NCBI RefSeq assembly: GCF_001431405.1
Contig: NZ_LDJL01000004.1
Location: 62,001 to 126,000 of the forward strand
Direction: 5' to 3'
DNA length: 64,000 nucleotides
DNA from: Pseudoxanthomonas dokdonensis
GTDB lineage: Bacteria > Pseudomonadota > Gammaproteobacteria > Xanthomonadales > Xanthomonadaceae
In this document: piece after piece, positions 56,765 through 64,000 of the stretch
Numbering within the stretch: the stretch's first letter is position 1
Layout: every line of letters begins with the position of its first letter
The notes under the pieces: generated by a model
Database searches by the model: none
Seen by the model: the letters and a program-made list of their open reading frames with translations, nothing else
What the model was told of the DNA's origin: nothing
Position numbers and translations under genes: made by a program

Positions 56765-58015
56765 CTACTGCAGGTCGCGCAGATCCAGCCGGCGCAGCGC
56801 CGGCGCCTTGACACTGGTGATGCCGACCACGCCCAGCGTCACCAGGCCGCCGACCACGACCGCCGGTACCAGTCCAATCAGGCGGGCCATGGTGCCGTCG
56901 TAGAACGCGCCCAGCTCGTTGGACGAACCGATGAAAATGCCGTTGATGGAAGACACCCGGCCGCGCATTTCATCGGGCGTGACCAGTTGCAGGATGGTCG
57001 AGCGCACCACCATCGACACCCCGTCGCAGGCGCCATAGGCCAGCAGGATGACCGCCGACAGCCAGAAATGCCGCGACAGGCCGAACGCAATCGTGCACAG
57101 GCCAAAGCCAGCCACCGCCAGCAACAGGGTGCGGCCGGCATTCTTCTGCAGCGGGTGCCGGGCCAGCCACAGGCCGACCAGCACCGAGCCCAGCGCCGGT
57201 GCCGCGCGCAGGATGCCCAGGCCTTCCGGGCCGTAGTGCAGGATGTCGTGGATGAAAGCCGGCAGCATCGACACCGCGCCGCCCAGCAGTACCGAGAACA
57301 TGTCCAGGGTCATCGCCGCCAGCATGATCTGGTTGCCGAACACGAACTGGATGCCTTCGACGATGCTGCCGAAGATCGGCGCACGCTGGCTGGCCGGCGG
57401 TGGTTCGCTGACCCGCAACAGTGCCAGCGCCAGCATCGCCAGCAGGGCGAAGCCGGCCGCGGTGGCATAGGCGACGGTGGTACCGGCCCAGCCGACCAGC
57501 GCACCGCCCAGCGCCGGTCCCAGCACCATGCCGCCCTGGAACACCACGCTGCCGAGGCTGGCGCCACGGGCGAACTGTTCACGCGGCAGGACCCGCGCGA
57601 ACAGCGCGTTGTAGATCGGGCTGAGGAACGAGCGCACCACACCGGTCAGCGCGATCGCCGCGTAGATCGGCCAGACCCCGTGCCAGGGCAGGCGGTCGCT
57701 GGCAATCACCACCAGCAGGCCGGCGGTCAGCAACAGGCCGGCGCAGGCCAGCATGCCCAGCTTGCGCCGTGGCAGGTGATCGACCAGATAGCCGGCAAAC
57801 GGCGCCACGCAGAAGTAAGGCAGGACTTCGGCCAGGCCAATCAGGCCCAGTGAAAAAGGATTGCCGGTGATCTTGTAGACATGCCAGCCGACCGTCACCG
57901 CCACGATCTGGTAGGACAGAATGGCGAAGATGCGATAGCCCATCACCGCGACGAAGCCGCGGTTGCGCAGCATCGCCCAGGCCGATGCCACGTCCGACGA
58001 TGGCGCGGCGGTCAT
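56765..58015 (-). CDS. MFS transporter (enterobactin-exporter EntS-like group)
   Basis: 416 residues with about twelve hydrophobic helices. The N-terminal block (FRNRGFVAVMGYRIFAILSYQIVAVTVGWHVYKIT-type sequence, around residues 17-50) and the loop DHLPRRK resemble MFS permeases of the EntS/TMEM-like (PF05977) group. Substrate unknown. Start ATG 58015 overlaps the sufE stop as ATGA. Ends at a shared bidirectional terminator. Confidence 0.85.
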   Translation of the reverse strand: MTAAPSSDVASAWAMLRNRGFVAVMGYRIFAILSYQIVAVTVGWHVYKITGNPFSLGLIGLAEVLPYFCVAPFAGYLVDHLPRRKLGMLACAGLLLTAGLLVVIASDRLPWHGVWPIYAAIALTGVVRSFLSPIYNALFARVLPREQFARGASLGSVVFQGGMVLGPALGGALVGWAGTTVAYATAAGFALLAMLALALLRVSEPPPASQRAPIFGSIVEGIQFVFGNQIMLAAMTLDMFSVLLGGAVSMLPAFIHDILHYGPEGLGILRAAPALGSVLVGLWLARHPLQKNAGRTLLLAVAGFGLCTIAFGLSRHFWLSAVILLAYGACDGVSMVVRSTILQLVTPDEMRGRVSSINGIFIGSSNELGAFYDGTMARLIGLVPAVVVGGLVTLGVVGITSVKAPALRRLDLRDLQ

Positions 58016-58452
58016 TGCAGCTGGCGCTGGGCGGTGTCGCGGATGAACGCCAGCAGCGAGGCAAGGCCGTTGCTGCGGGTCGGCGACAGATGCTTGGCCA
58101 GGCCGATGTCGGCGATGTAGTCGGGATCGGCGGCCAGGATCTCCTGTGCCGAACGACCCGAGTAGACCCGCAGGGCCAGGTAGATCAGGCCAGAGACGAT
58201 GGCCGAATCGCTGATGGCATGGAAGTCCAGCCGCTGCGCGTCGCCCTGCGGCACGATCCAGACCATCGACTGGCAGCCGAGCAGGCGGTGCTGCTCGGTT
58301 TTCCACTCGGCCGGCAGATCCGGCAACTTGCGGCCAAGATCGATCAGGTACTGGTAGCGTTCGGACCAGTCGCCGAAGAACGCGAACTCGTCCTTGATCG
58401 CCTGTTGGGCCTGTGCCGGGGTGGATTCGAGGGGGAAGGGGGATTCAATCAC
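58012..58452 (-). CDS. sufE: Cysteine desulfurase sulfur acceptor SufE
   Basis: 146 residues. Accepts persulfide sulfur from SufS for Fe-S cluster assembly. The active Cys60 lies in LLGCQSMVWI, followed by GDSDSAIVSGLIYL-like sequence (AISDSAIVSGLIYLAL). Start GTG 58452. The rest of the suf system is not in the window; cysS lies upstream on the same strand, 65 bases away. Confidence 0.93.
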   Translation of the reverse strand: MIESPFPLESTPAQAQQAIKDEFAFFGDWSERYQYLIDLGRKLPDLPAEWKTEQHRLLGCQSMVWIVPQGDAQRLDFHAISDSAIVSGLIYLALRVYSGRSAQEILAADPDYIADIGLAKHLSPTRSNGLASLLAFIRDTAQRQLQ

Positions 58453-58517
58453 TGGGTCATGTCACTCAAGTAGGCGGCGGAATCGCCGTGTCCGCGACAG
58501 CCGGCCATGCGGCCAGC

Positions 58518-59912
58518 TCAGCCGCGCTTCCAGCGCACGCCATCCCTGGTGTCTTCGAGCAGGATGCCCTCGGCGGCCAGCTGCTCGCGGATGGCATCGG
58601 AGCGGGCGAAATCACGCGCCTGCTTGGCCTGGGTCCGCTCGTCGATCAAGGCCTGGATGCGGGCATCGTCGTCCTGGCTGGTGTCGCCGGCAAACCACTG
58701 GGCCGGATCCTGTTGCAGCAGACCCAGAGCCAGACCGGCGCCAAGCAGATCGGCCTTGATGTTGGCCAGCTCGGCGCGTTCGGCGCTGCCGAGTTCGCCA
58801 CTGTTGGCAATCACCCATCGTGCCTGGGCGGCCAGCGCGGCGATTTCGGCCAGCGCCTGTGGCGTGTTGAGGTCATCATCCAGCGCCGCCTCGACACTGA
58901 CCGGGATCGTCGCTTCGACTTCAAACGCAGCCAGATCGCGCAAGGTGCCGTACAACCGGTCCAGGGTGCGCACCGATTGTTCAATCAAGGCGTCCGACCA
59001 GTCCAGCGGCTGCCGGTAGTGCGCCGACAGCAGCGCATAGCGCAGCGCCTCGGGCGGGTGTTTGCCAAGCAGATCGTGGACACGCTCGATGTTGCCCACC
59101 GACTTGGACATCTTGCTGCCGGCGAAATTGAGCATGCCGTTATGCAGCCAGTACCGGCTGAAGGTCTTGCCGCCGTGCGCGCACTGGCTCTGGGCGATTT
59201 CGTTCTCGTGATGCGGAAACTGCAGGTCGACGCCACCGGCATGGATATCGATGGTGTCGCCGAACAGGGCGGCAATCATCGCCGAGCATTCGATATGCCA
59301 GCCCGGACGGCCACGGCCCCACGGCGAGTCCCAGCCGGGCTGGTCGGCGTCGGAGGGCTTCCACAGCACGAAATCGCCGGCATCGCGCTTGTACGGCGCC
59401 ACTTCTACCCGCGCACCGGCCAGCATTTCCTCCGGCGCCCGCCGCGACAACTTGCCGTAATCGGCAAAGGTCGCCACCGAGAACAGCACATGGCCTTCGG
59501 CGGCATAGGCATGGCCGCGTTCGATCAGCTGCTCGATCATGGCGACGATGTCCGCGATGTGCGCGGTCGCCGCCGGCTCCAGGTCCGGGGCCCGCACCCC
59601 CAGCGCGGCCATGTCGGCCCGGTAGATGGCGGCAAAGTGATCGGTGATGACGCTGATGTCCACCCCCTGGTCCCTGGCCGCGGCGTTGATCTTGTCATCG
59701 ACGTCGGTGATGTTGCGGGCGTAGCGCAGCTTGCCGTAGCGGCGCCGCAGCAGTGCCGCCAGCACGTCGAAGACGACCGGCCCGCGCGCGTTGCCGACAT
59801 GGGCGTAGTTGTAGACGGTGGGGCCGCAGACGTACATCGTCGGGCAGGTCGGATCGAGCGGCTCGAAGGCCTCGACCCGGCGCGTCAGGTTGTTGTGTAG
59901 GCGCAGGCTCAT
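58518..59912 (-). CDS. cysS: Cysteinyl-tRNA synthetase
   Basis: 464 residues (E. coli 461). Class I synthetase: [17 protein letters not shown] with the zinc Cys (about 29) and the HIGH-equivalent (about 38-41), ECSAMI and HHENEIAQS with further zinc ligands, and KMSKS at about 267-271. C-terminal anticodon domain intact ([17 protein letters not shown]). Confidence 0.97.
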   Translation of the reverse strand: MSLRLHNNLTRRVEAFEPLDPTCPTMYVCGPTVYNYAHVGNARGPVVFDVLAALLRRRYGKLRYARNITDVDDKINAAARDQGVDISVITDHFAAIYRADMAALGVRAPDLEPAATAHIADIVAMIEQLIERGHAYAAEGHVLFSVATFADYGKLSRRAPEEMLAGARVEVAPYKRDAGDFVLWKPSDADQPGWDSPWGRGRPGWHIECSAMIAALFGDTIDIHAGGVDLQFPHHENEIAQSQCAHGGKTFSRYWLHNGMLNFAGSKMSKSVGNIERVHDLLGKHPPEALRYALLSAHYRQPLDWSDALIEQSVRTLDRLYGTLRDLAAFEVEATIPVSVEAALDDDLNTPQALAEIAALAAQARWVIANSGELGSAERAELANIKADLLGAGLALGLLQQDPAQWFAGDTSQDDDARIQALIDERTQAKQARDFARSDAIREQLAAEGILLEDTRDGVRWKRG

Positions 59913-60071
59913 CAGTGTGGGGCTGGTGGAAGCCCGGCAATTCTACAGGTTTGGTCCGCTCGCCGAGCGCTGCCGAGCGCTGCCGGGCAGGTCGGCACCG
60001 CGCCGAGCCGCCGATGTGCCGTCGCGTACGTTGGTGTTCAGCCGATCGGCGGGCGCAGCGTATAGACTCCG

Positions 60072-60635
60072 ATGAGCAATTCCATGCCAGACCGTATGTA
60101 TCCCCGACCAGCCCTTTGCTTCCCACTGATACTGTTTTTCTGCAGTGCCTCCGCCGCGGCGCAGGAACGGGTGATCCAGTCCGAGAACATCCGCGTGGAA
60201 TATGCCGAGGTGCTGGAGGTGCAGCCGGTCTACCAGACCCTGACCGCGACCCGCACCGAGCAGCACTGCGATGAAGTGGTGGTCAAGCCCTCGGAAAAGA
60301 AGCGCAAGGACCGGCCCAGCCGCTGGGACCGCTTCCTGGCCTCGGTCAAGGGGGTGTTCACCAGCGATGACGACGAAGAGCAGGGCGAGGTCAAGTCCGA
60401 GCCGATCGAAACCGACGAAGGATTCAAGTTGAATTGCCGCAGCGTGCCGGTCGAGCGCGAGTTCCGCCGTCCCATCGCCTATGACGTGGACTATGTCTAC
60501 AAGGGCACCCGCTACCGTTCGCGGCTGGCCGAGGACCCGGGCGACCGCCTGCGCATCCGGGTATCGATCATGCCTTTCAGTGGCGACCTGGCCCCGGAGC
60601 CGCCGGCTGCGACGGCCGCCGATCCTGCGCAATAA
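60072..60635 (+). CDS. Exported protein of unknown function (YMGG/2TM-zipper outer-membrane-type relative)
   Basis: 187 residues (or 179 from ATG 60096, where the signal peptide MYPRPALCFPLILFFCSASAAAQ starts). VEYAEVLEVQPVYQTLTATRTEQHCDEV and the end CRSVPVEREFRRPIAYDVDYVYKGTRYRSRLAEDPGDRLRIRV-type sequence (around 118-165) look like the flanks of glycine-zipper 2TM surface proteins, but the zipper itself is replaced by a charged Lys/Asp/Glu-rich loop. Found between cysS (divergent) and the arginine leader. No function can be assigned. Confidence 0.7.
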   Translation: MSNSMPDRMYPRPALCFPLILFFCSASAAAQERVIQSENIRVEYAEVLEVQPVYQTLTATRTEQHCDEVVVKPSEKKRKDRPSRWDRFLASVKGVFTSDDDEEQGEVKSEPIETDEGFKLNCRSVPVEREFRRPIAYDVDYVYKGTRYRSRLAEDPGDRLRIRVSIMPFSGDLAPEPPAATAADPAQ

Positions 60636-60675
60636 ACGGTTGCGCTGCAACGCAGCACATGCGACGATCCGGCAA

Positions 60676-60768
60676 ATGAAGATGAATGCTCACGCACACG
60701 CAAGCAGTGCAGCCCGGATGGCCTCGGGCATGACCTCGCGTGCTCGTCGACCGGAAACCTGCTTCTAG
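60676..60768 (+). CDS. Arg-codon leader peptide upstream of argF'
   Basis: A 30-codon frame from ATG 60676 (or 28 codons from ATG 60682) ends at TAG 60766-60768. Near its end it has SRARRP, that is Arg at codons 60739, 60745 and 60748 (CGT, CGT, CGA), plus one Arg at 60715. The stop codon overlaps the first base of the antiterminator arm described separately. No strong ribosome site is seen (the sequence upstream is GATCCGGCAA). Composition and spacing are those of an amino-acid leader peptide; it resembles no sequence I recognise. Confidence 0.6.
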   Translation: MKMNAHAHASSAARMASGMTSRARRPETCF

Positions 60769-60810
60769 CTGGGTCACCGGACGTATTCGCTGTTTTTACC
60801 GGAACCCAGC
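60768..60810 (+). promoter_or_regulatory. Antiterminator stem (arginine attenuator, inferred)
   Basis: GCTGGGT (60768-60774) pairs with ACCCAGC (60804-60810), and CCGG (60777-60780) with CCGG (60799-60802), giving an 11-bp stem with a small bulge (CA opposite A) around an 18-base loop. It uses the same ACCCAGC that forms the left side of the terminator, so the two cannot coexist. Confidence 0.65.
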
Positions 60811-60834
60811 CTGGCGCTGGGTTTTTTCGTTTTT
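60804..60834 (+). terminator. Intrinsic terminator / attenuator before argF'
   Basis: ACCCAGC (60804-60810), loop CTGGC, GCTGGGT (60816-60822), then TTTTTTCGTTTTT. A strong U-tract. It ends only about 30 bases before the argF' ATG, so any arginine promoter is likely upstream of it. It could also terminate the upstream gene's transcript. Confidence 0.85.
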
Positions 60835-60864
60835 GGGCCGTCGTTGCAACCATGGGAAGCCTTG

Positions 60865-61866
60865 ATGAAGCACTTTTTGAATACGCAGGACTGGAGCCGT
60901 AGCGAACTGGACGCGTTGTTGACGCAGGCCGCGTTGTACAAACAGCACAAACTCGGCGACGCCCTGAAGGGCAAGTCGATTGCGCTGGTGTTCTTCAACC
61001 CGTCGATGCGCACCCGCACCAGCTTCGAGCTGGGGGCATTCCAGCTGGGCGGCCATGCGGTGGTGCTGCAGCCCGGCAAGGACGCCTGGCCGATTGAATT
61101 CAACCTCGGCACGGTGATGGACGGCGACACCGAGGAACACATCGCCGAAGTGGCCCGGGTACTGGGCCGCTATGTCGACCTGATCGGGGTGCGTGCGTTC
61201 CCGAAATTCGTTGACTGGGCCTATGACCGCCAGGACATCGTGCTGGAAAGCTTCGCCAGATATTCGCCGGTGCCGGTCATCAACATGGAAACCATCACCC
61301 ATCCCTGCCAGGAGCTGGCCCACGCGCTGGCCCTGCAGCAGCATTTCGGCACCCATGATCTACGCGGCAAGAAGTACGTGCTGACCTGGACCTACCATCC
61401 CAAGCCGTTGAACACCGCGGTTGCCAATTCCGCGCTGACCATCGCCACCCGGCTGGGCATGGACGTGACCCTGCTGTGTCCGACCGAGCAGTACATCCTG
61501 GATGAGCGCTACATGGGCTGGGCCGAACAGAATGTCGCCGAGAGCGGCGGCTCGCTGACCGTCAGCCACGACATCGACAGCGCCTATGCCGGCGCGGACG
61601 TGGTCTACGCCAAGAGCTGGGGTGCGCTGCCGTTCTTCGGCAACTGGGCCCCGGAAAAGCCGATCCGCGACCAGTACCAGCACTTCATCGTCGACGAGCG
61701 CAAGATGGCGCTGACCAACAACGGCGTCTTCAGCCACTGCCTGCCGCTGCGCCGCAACGTCAAGGCGACCGACGCAGTCATGGATTCACCGCAATGCATC
61801 GCCATCAACGAAGCCGAAAACCGCCTGCATGTGCAGAAAGCGATCATGGCTGCGTTGGTTGAATAA
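60865..61866 (+). CDS. argF': N-acetylornithine carbamoyltransferase
   Basis: 333 residues. KHFLNTQDWSRSELDALLTQAALYK is nearly the Xanthomonas AOTCase start. FFNPSMRTRTSFELG (carbamoyl phosphate site, SMRTR) and FSHCLPLRRN are present. This enzyme uses N-acetylornithine, not ornithine, which is the diagnostic arginine pathway of Xanthomonadaceae and some Bacteroidetes; the carbamoylation comes before deacetylation, so argE follows later in the cluster. ATG 60865 gives MKHFLNTQDW; an in-frame ATG at 60844 is less likely. Confidence 0.97.
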   Translation: MKHFLNTQDWSRSELDALLTQAALYKQHKLGDALKGKSIALVFFNPSMRTRTSFELGAFQLGGHAVVLQPGKDAWPIEFNLGTVMDGDTEEHIAEVARVLGRYVDLIGVRAFPKFVDWAYDRQDIVLESFARYSPVPVINMETITHPCQELAHALALQQHFGTHDLRGKKYVLTWTYHPKPLNTAVANSALTIATRLGMDVTLLCPTEQYILDERYMGWAEQNVAESGGSLTVSHDIDSAYAGADVVYAKSWGALPFFGNWAPEKPIRDQYQHFIVDERKMALTNNGVFSHCLPLRRNVKATDAVMDSPQCIAINEAENRLHVQKAIMAALVE

Positions 61867-61870
61867 CAAA

Positions 61871-62197
61871 GTTCTGCCCCTTCCTCCGCTTGCGGGGGAA
61901 GGCGGGGATGGGGGGAGCTTTACCACCAATGAAGTCACCCCGTTCTTTTTGCCCCCACCCCAACCCTCCCCCGTGAACGGGGGAGGGGGCTGAAACAGAG
62001 TTGATTGAGATATGGACGCAGGACCGGCATGACGAGCTACGGAAAAATCGTGTGCTCGGCCTTGGTCGAGCAACCAGGTTCTGCCCCTTCCTCCGCTTGC
62101 GGGGGAAGGCGGGGATGGGGGGCGCTTTCCCTGCAGTCACCCCGTTCCCTTTTGCCCCAACCCCAACCCTCCCCGTGAACGGGGGAGGGGCCTGAAA
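61871..62197. repeat. Two directly repeated C/G-rich hairpin units between argF' and argG
   Basis: Units at 61871-61996 and 62078-62197 are similar over about 120 bases (GTTCTGCCCCTTCCTCCGC at both starts). Each contains two stem-loops: CCTTCCTCCGC/GCGGGGGAAGG and CCCTCCCC(C)G/CGGGGGAGGG. Also shared is CACCCCGTTC. They fill the 362-base gap. There is no ORF in the gap, and no clear promoter for argG can be pointed to. Confidence 0.85.
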
Positions 62198-62228
62198 ACA
62201 AAATTGATGCAATCCAGAGAAAAATAAA

Positions 62229-63428
62229 ATGAACACTTCCAACAAAGACATCGTGCTGGCTTTTTCCGGCGGCCTGGATACCAGTTTCTGCGTGCCTTAT
62301 CTGCAGGAGCAGGGCTACAACGTGCACACCGTGTTTGCCGACACCGGCGGCGTCGATGCCGAGGAGCGTGATTTCATCGAAAAGCGCGCGGCCGAGTTGG
62401 GCGCTGCCAGCCACCTGACCATCGATGGCGGTCCGGCCATCTGGGACGGCTTCGTCAAGCCGTTCGTATGGGCCGGTGAAGGCTACCAGGGCCAGTACCC
62501 GCTGATGGTGTCGGACCGTTATCTGATCGTCGATGCCACCCTCAAGCGCGCCGCCGAGCTTGGTACCCGCTCGATAGCCCACGGTTGCACCGGCATGGGC
62601 AACGATCAGGTCCGCTTCGATCTGGCCGTCAAGGCGTCCGGCGACTACCACATCGTCGCGCCGATCCGCGAAATCCAGAAAGAGCACACCCAGACCCGCG
62701 CCTACGAGCAGAAATACCTGGAAGACCGCGGCTTCGGCGTGCGCGCCAAGCAGAAGGCCTACACCATCAACGAAAACCTACTGGGGGTGACCATGTCCGG
62801 CGGCGAAATCGACCGCTGGGAAGCGCCCGGTGACGGTGCCCGAGGCTGGTGCGCGCCGCGCAGTGCGTGGCCGAGCGAACCGTTGACCGTTTCGCTGAAG
62901 TTCGTCAATGGCGAAGCCGTCGAGCTGGATGGCAAGCCGCTGGAAGGCGCCAGGATCCTGGCCAAGCTCAACACCTTGTTCGCGCAGTACGGTGTTGGCC
63001 GTGGCATCTACACCGGCGACACCACCATCGGCCTGAAGGGCCGCATCGTGTTCGAAGCCCCGGGCCTGGTGGCGCTGTTGACCGCCCATCGCGCGCTGGA
63101 AGAAGCCGTGCTCAGCAAGCAGCAGAACCGCTTCAAGCCCGAGGTCGCGCGCAAGTGGGTCGAGCTGGTCTATGAAGGCTTTTTCCACGATCCGCTGAAG
63201 ACCGATCTGGAAGCGTTCCTGGCGTCGTCGCAGTCCACCGTCAATGGCGAAGTGGTGCTGGAAACCCGTGGCGGTCGCGTCGATGCAGTGGCGATCAAGT
63301 CGCCGCACTTGCTGCATGCCAAGGGGGCGACCTACGCGCAGTCGGCCGACTGGGGCGTGGAAGAGGCCGAAGGCTTCATCAAGCTGTTCGGCATGAGCAG
63401 CACGCTGTGGGCGGAAATCAACCGCTGA
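62229..63428 (+). CDS. argG: Argininosuccinate synthase
   Basis: 399 residues. ATP-dependent condensation of citrulline and aspartate. The pyrophosphatase-type P-loop [10 protein letters not shown] (about 11-20), [14 protein letters not shown] and [10 protein letters not shown] are intact. Joined to argF' by a repeat-bearing gap and to the following GNAT gene by 16 bases. Start ATG 62229. Confidence 0.97.
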   Translation: MNTSNKDIVLAFSGGLDTSFCVPYLQEQGYNVHTVFADTGGVDAEERDFIEKRAAELGAASHLTIDGGPAIWDGFVKPFVWAGEGYQGQYPLMVSDRYLIVDATLKRAAELGTRSIAHGCTGMGNDQVRFDLAVKASGDYHIVAPIREIQKEHTQTRAYEQKYLEDRGFGVRAKQKAYTINENLLGVTMSGGEIDRWEAPGDGARGWCAPRSAWPSEPLTVSLKFVNGEAVELDGKPLEGARILAKLNTLFAQYGVGRGIYTGDTTIGLKGRIVFEAPGLVALLTAHRALEEAVLSKQQNRFKPEVARKWVELVYEGFFHDPLKTDLEAFLASSQSTVNGEVVLETRGGRVDAVAIKSPHLLHAKGATYAQSADWGVEEAEGFIKLFGMSSTLWAEINR

Positions 63429-63444
63429 GCGCGGACCTGGGCAC

Positions 63445-63879
63445 ATGAGCGAACTGCGCATCAGCACTGACAAGGACGAGCTGGATCTGGCAATGATCCA
63501 TCGCTACCTGAGCAGCGAAGCCTACTGGAGCCGCGGCATCCCGATGGCGACGCTGGAGCAGGCGGTGGCGGGTTCGTTCTGTTTCGGCGGCTATCTGGCC
63601 GATGCTGGACAGGTGGCCTTCGCCCGGGTGGTGACCGATCACGCCACATTCGGTTACCTGGCCGATGTGTTCGTGTTGCCGGCCTGGCGCGGGCAGGGTT
63701 ACAGCAAGCAGCTGGTCGCCGCGATCATGGCCCACCCGCGCCTGCAGGGCCTGCGCCGGTTCATGCTGGCCACCGCCGATGCGCATTCGCTGTACGCACG
63801 GCATGGATTCGCCGCCCCGGCCAGGCCGCAAACGCTGATGGAAATCAGTCGTCCCGACATCTATCTGGCCAAGGCCTGA
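63445..63879 (+). CDS. GNAT-family N-acetyltransferase in the arginine cluster
   Basis: 144 residues. VFVLPAWRGQGYSKQLVAAIM is GNAT motif A (acetyl-CoA loop RGQGYS, about 80-85). Located between argG and argE, as in xanthomonad arginine clusters, where acetyltransferases serve the acetylated intermediates. Whether it makes N-acetylglutamate or has another acceptor cannot be told. Starts 16 bases after argG. Confidence 0.85.
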   Translation: MSELRISTDKDELDLAMIHRYLSSEAYWSRGIPMATLEQAVAGSFCFGGYLADAGQVAFARVVTDHATFGYLADVFVLPAWRGQGYSKQLVAAIMAHPRLQGLRRFMLATADAHSLYARHGFAAPARPQTLMEISRPDIYLAKA

Positions 63880-63889
63880 GACCGACTCA

Positions 63890-64000
63890 ATGACTCCTCT
63901 GTTGCAAAGCACGCTGACCCATCTGCAGGCGCTGGTGTCGTTCGATACCCGCAACCCGCCACGCGCCATCACCACCGGTGGCATCTTTGACTACATCCGC
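63890..64000 (+). CDS. argE: Acetylornithine/acetylcitrulline deacetylase (5' fragment)
   Basis: The first 37 codons (MTPLLQSTLTHLQALVSFDT and onwards to GIFDYIR) run to the window's right edge. FDTRNPP is the N-terminal pattern of M20-type ArgE/DapE. In the argF' pathway it removes the acetyl group from N-acetylcitrulline. Only the start is visible. Confidence 0.85.
   Translation, partial: MTPLLQSTLTHLQALVSFDTRNPPRAITTGGIFDYIR

Overview
The window is a 64-kb piece of a GC-rich (clearly above 60%) gammaproteobacterial chromosome. Gene content points to the Xanthomonadaceae/Lysobacteraceae. The main markers are an N-acetylornithine carbamoyltransferase (argF') in place of ornithine carbamoyltransferase, followed by argG, a GNAT gene and argE; a FimX-type degenerate GGDEF-EAL protein; an alpha-lytic-type secreted protease; and palindromic repeats with a GTAG head, as described in Stenotrophomonas. 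The genus cannot be fixed from sequence alone. No phage, insertion sequence, CRISPR array or rRNA operon is visible. This is mostly core chromosome, with some decayed or repetitive intergenic patches.

Layout. 1-9.2 kb: a RegB-like redox sensor kinase (cut by the left edge), ispG, a PAP2 phosphatase, a 131-bp tandem repeat array, a DMT exporter, murB, pyrD, a frameshifted methyltransferase, an ALDH7-type dehydrogenase and tRNA-Arg(CCT). 9.4-18.2 kb: an esterase lipoprotein, an orphan exported protein followed by what may be a decayed protease, the thrABC operon behind a Thr/Ile-rich leader peptide, an OsmC protein and a LacI-family regulator. 18.2-22.8 kb: a Fur-box-preceded siderophore receptor with two small membrane proteins and a PepSY membrane protein. 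22.8-31.1 kb: a maltodextrin locus (secreted amylase, MFS sugar symporter, alpha-glucosidase, TonB receptor). Two identical copies of an 18-bp palindromic site tie it together. 31.3-44.9 kb: alpha-lytic-type protease, tRNA-Ala(CGC), rnd, a formylglycine-generating-enzyme-like lipoprotein, two M48 peptidases, PHA genes (phaR, phbB), gluQ, fimX, and the divergent epmB/efp pair. 45-53 kb: a repeat patch, an amidohydrolase, ubiG, a HAD phosphatase, a squalene/phytoene-synthase-like protein, folE2, a diguanylate cyclase and a permuted papain-like enzyme. 52.8-60.6 kb: M23 peptidase, pyrC, yidD, a long-tailed DksA, an MFS transporter, sufE, cysS and an exported protein. 60.6-64 kb: the arginine biosynthesis cluster.

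The strongest unexpected signal lies directly upstream of argF'. It is a 28-30 codon leader ORF with three clustered Arg codons, followed by an antiterminator and an intrinsic terminator that exclude each other. The ribosome positions fit a classical trp/his-type attenuator, here apparently for arginine. Other points for follow-up are the thr leader, the shared LacI-type operator, two sites where a GTAG repeat supplies the stop codon of the gene before it, and a DksA that keeps the catalytic coiled-coil tip but only one of four zinc cysteines behind a tail of about 240 residues rich in Lys, Ala and Pro.
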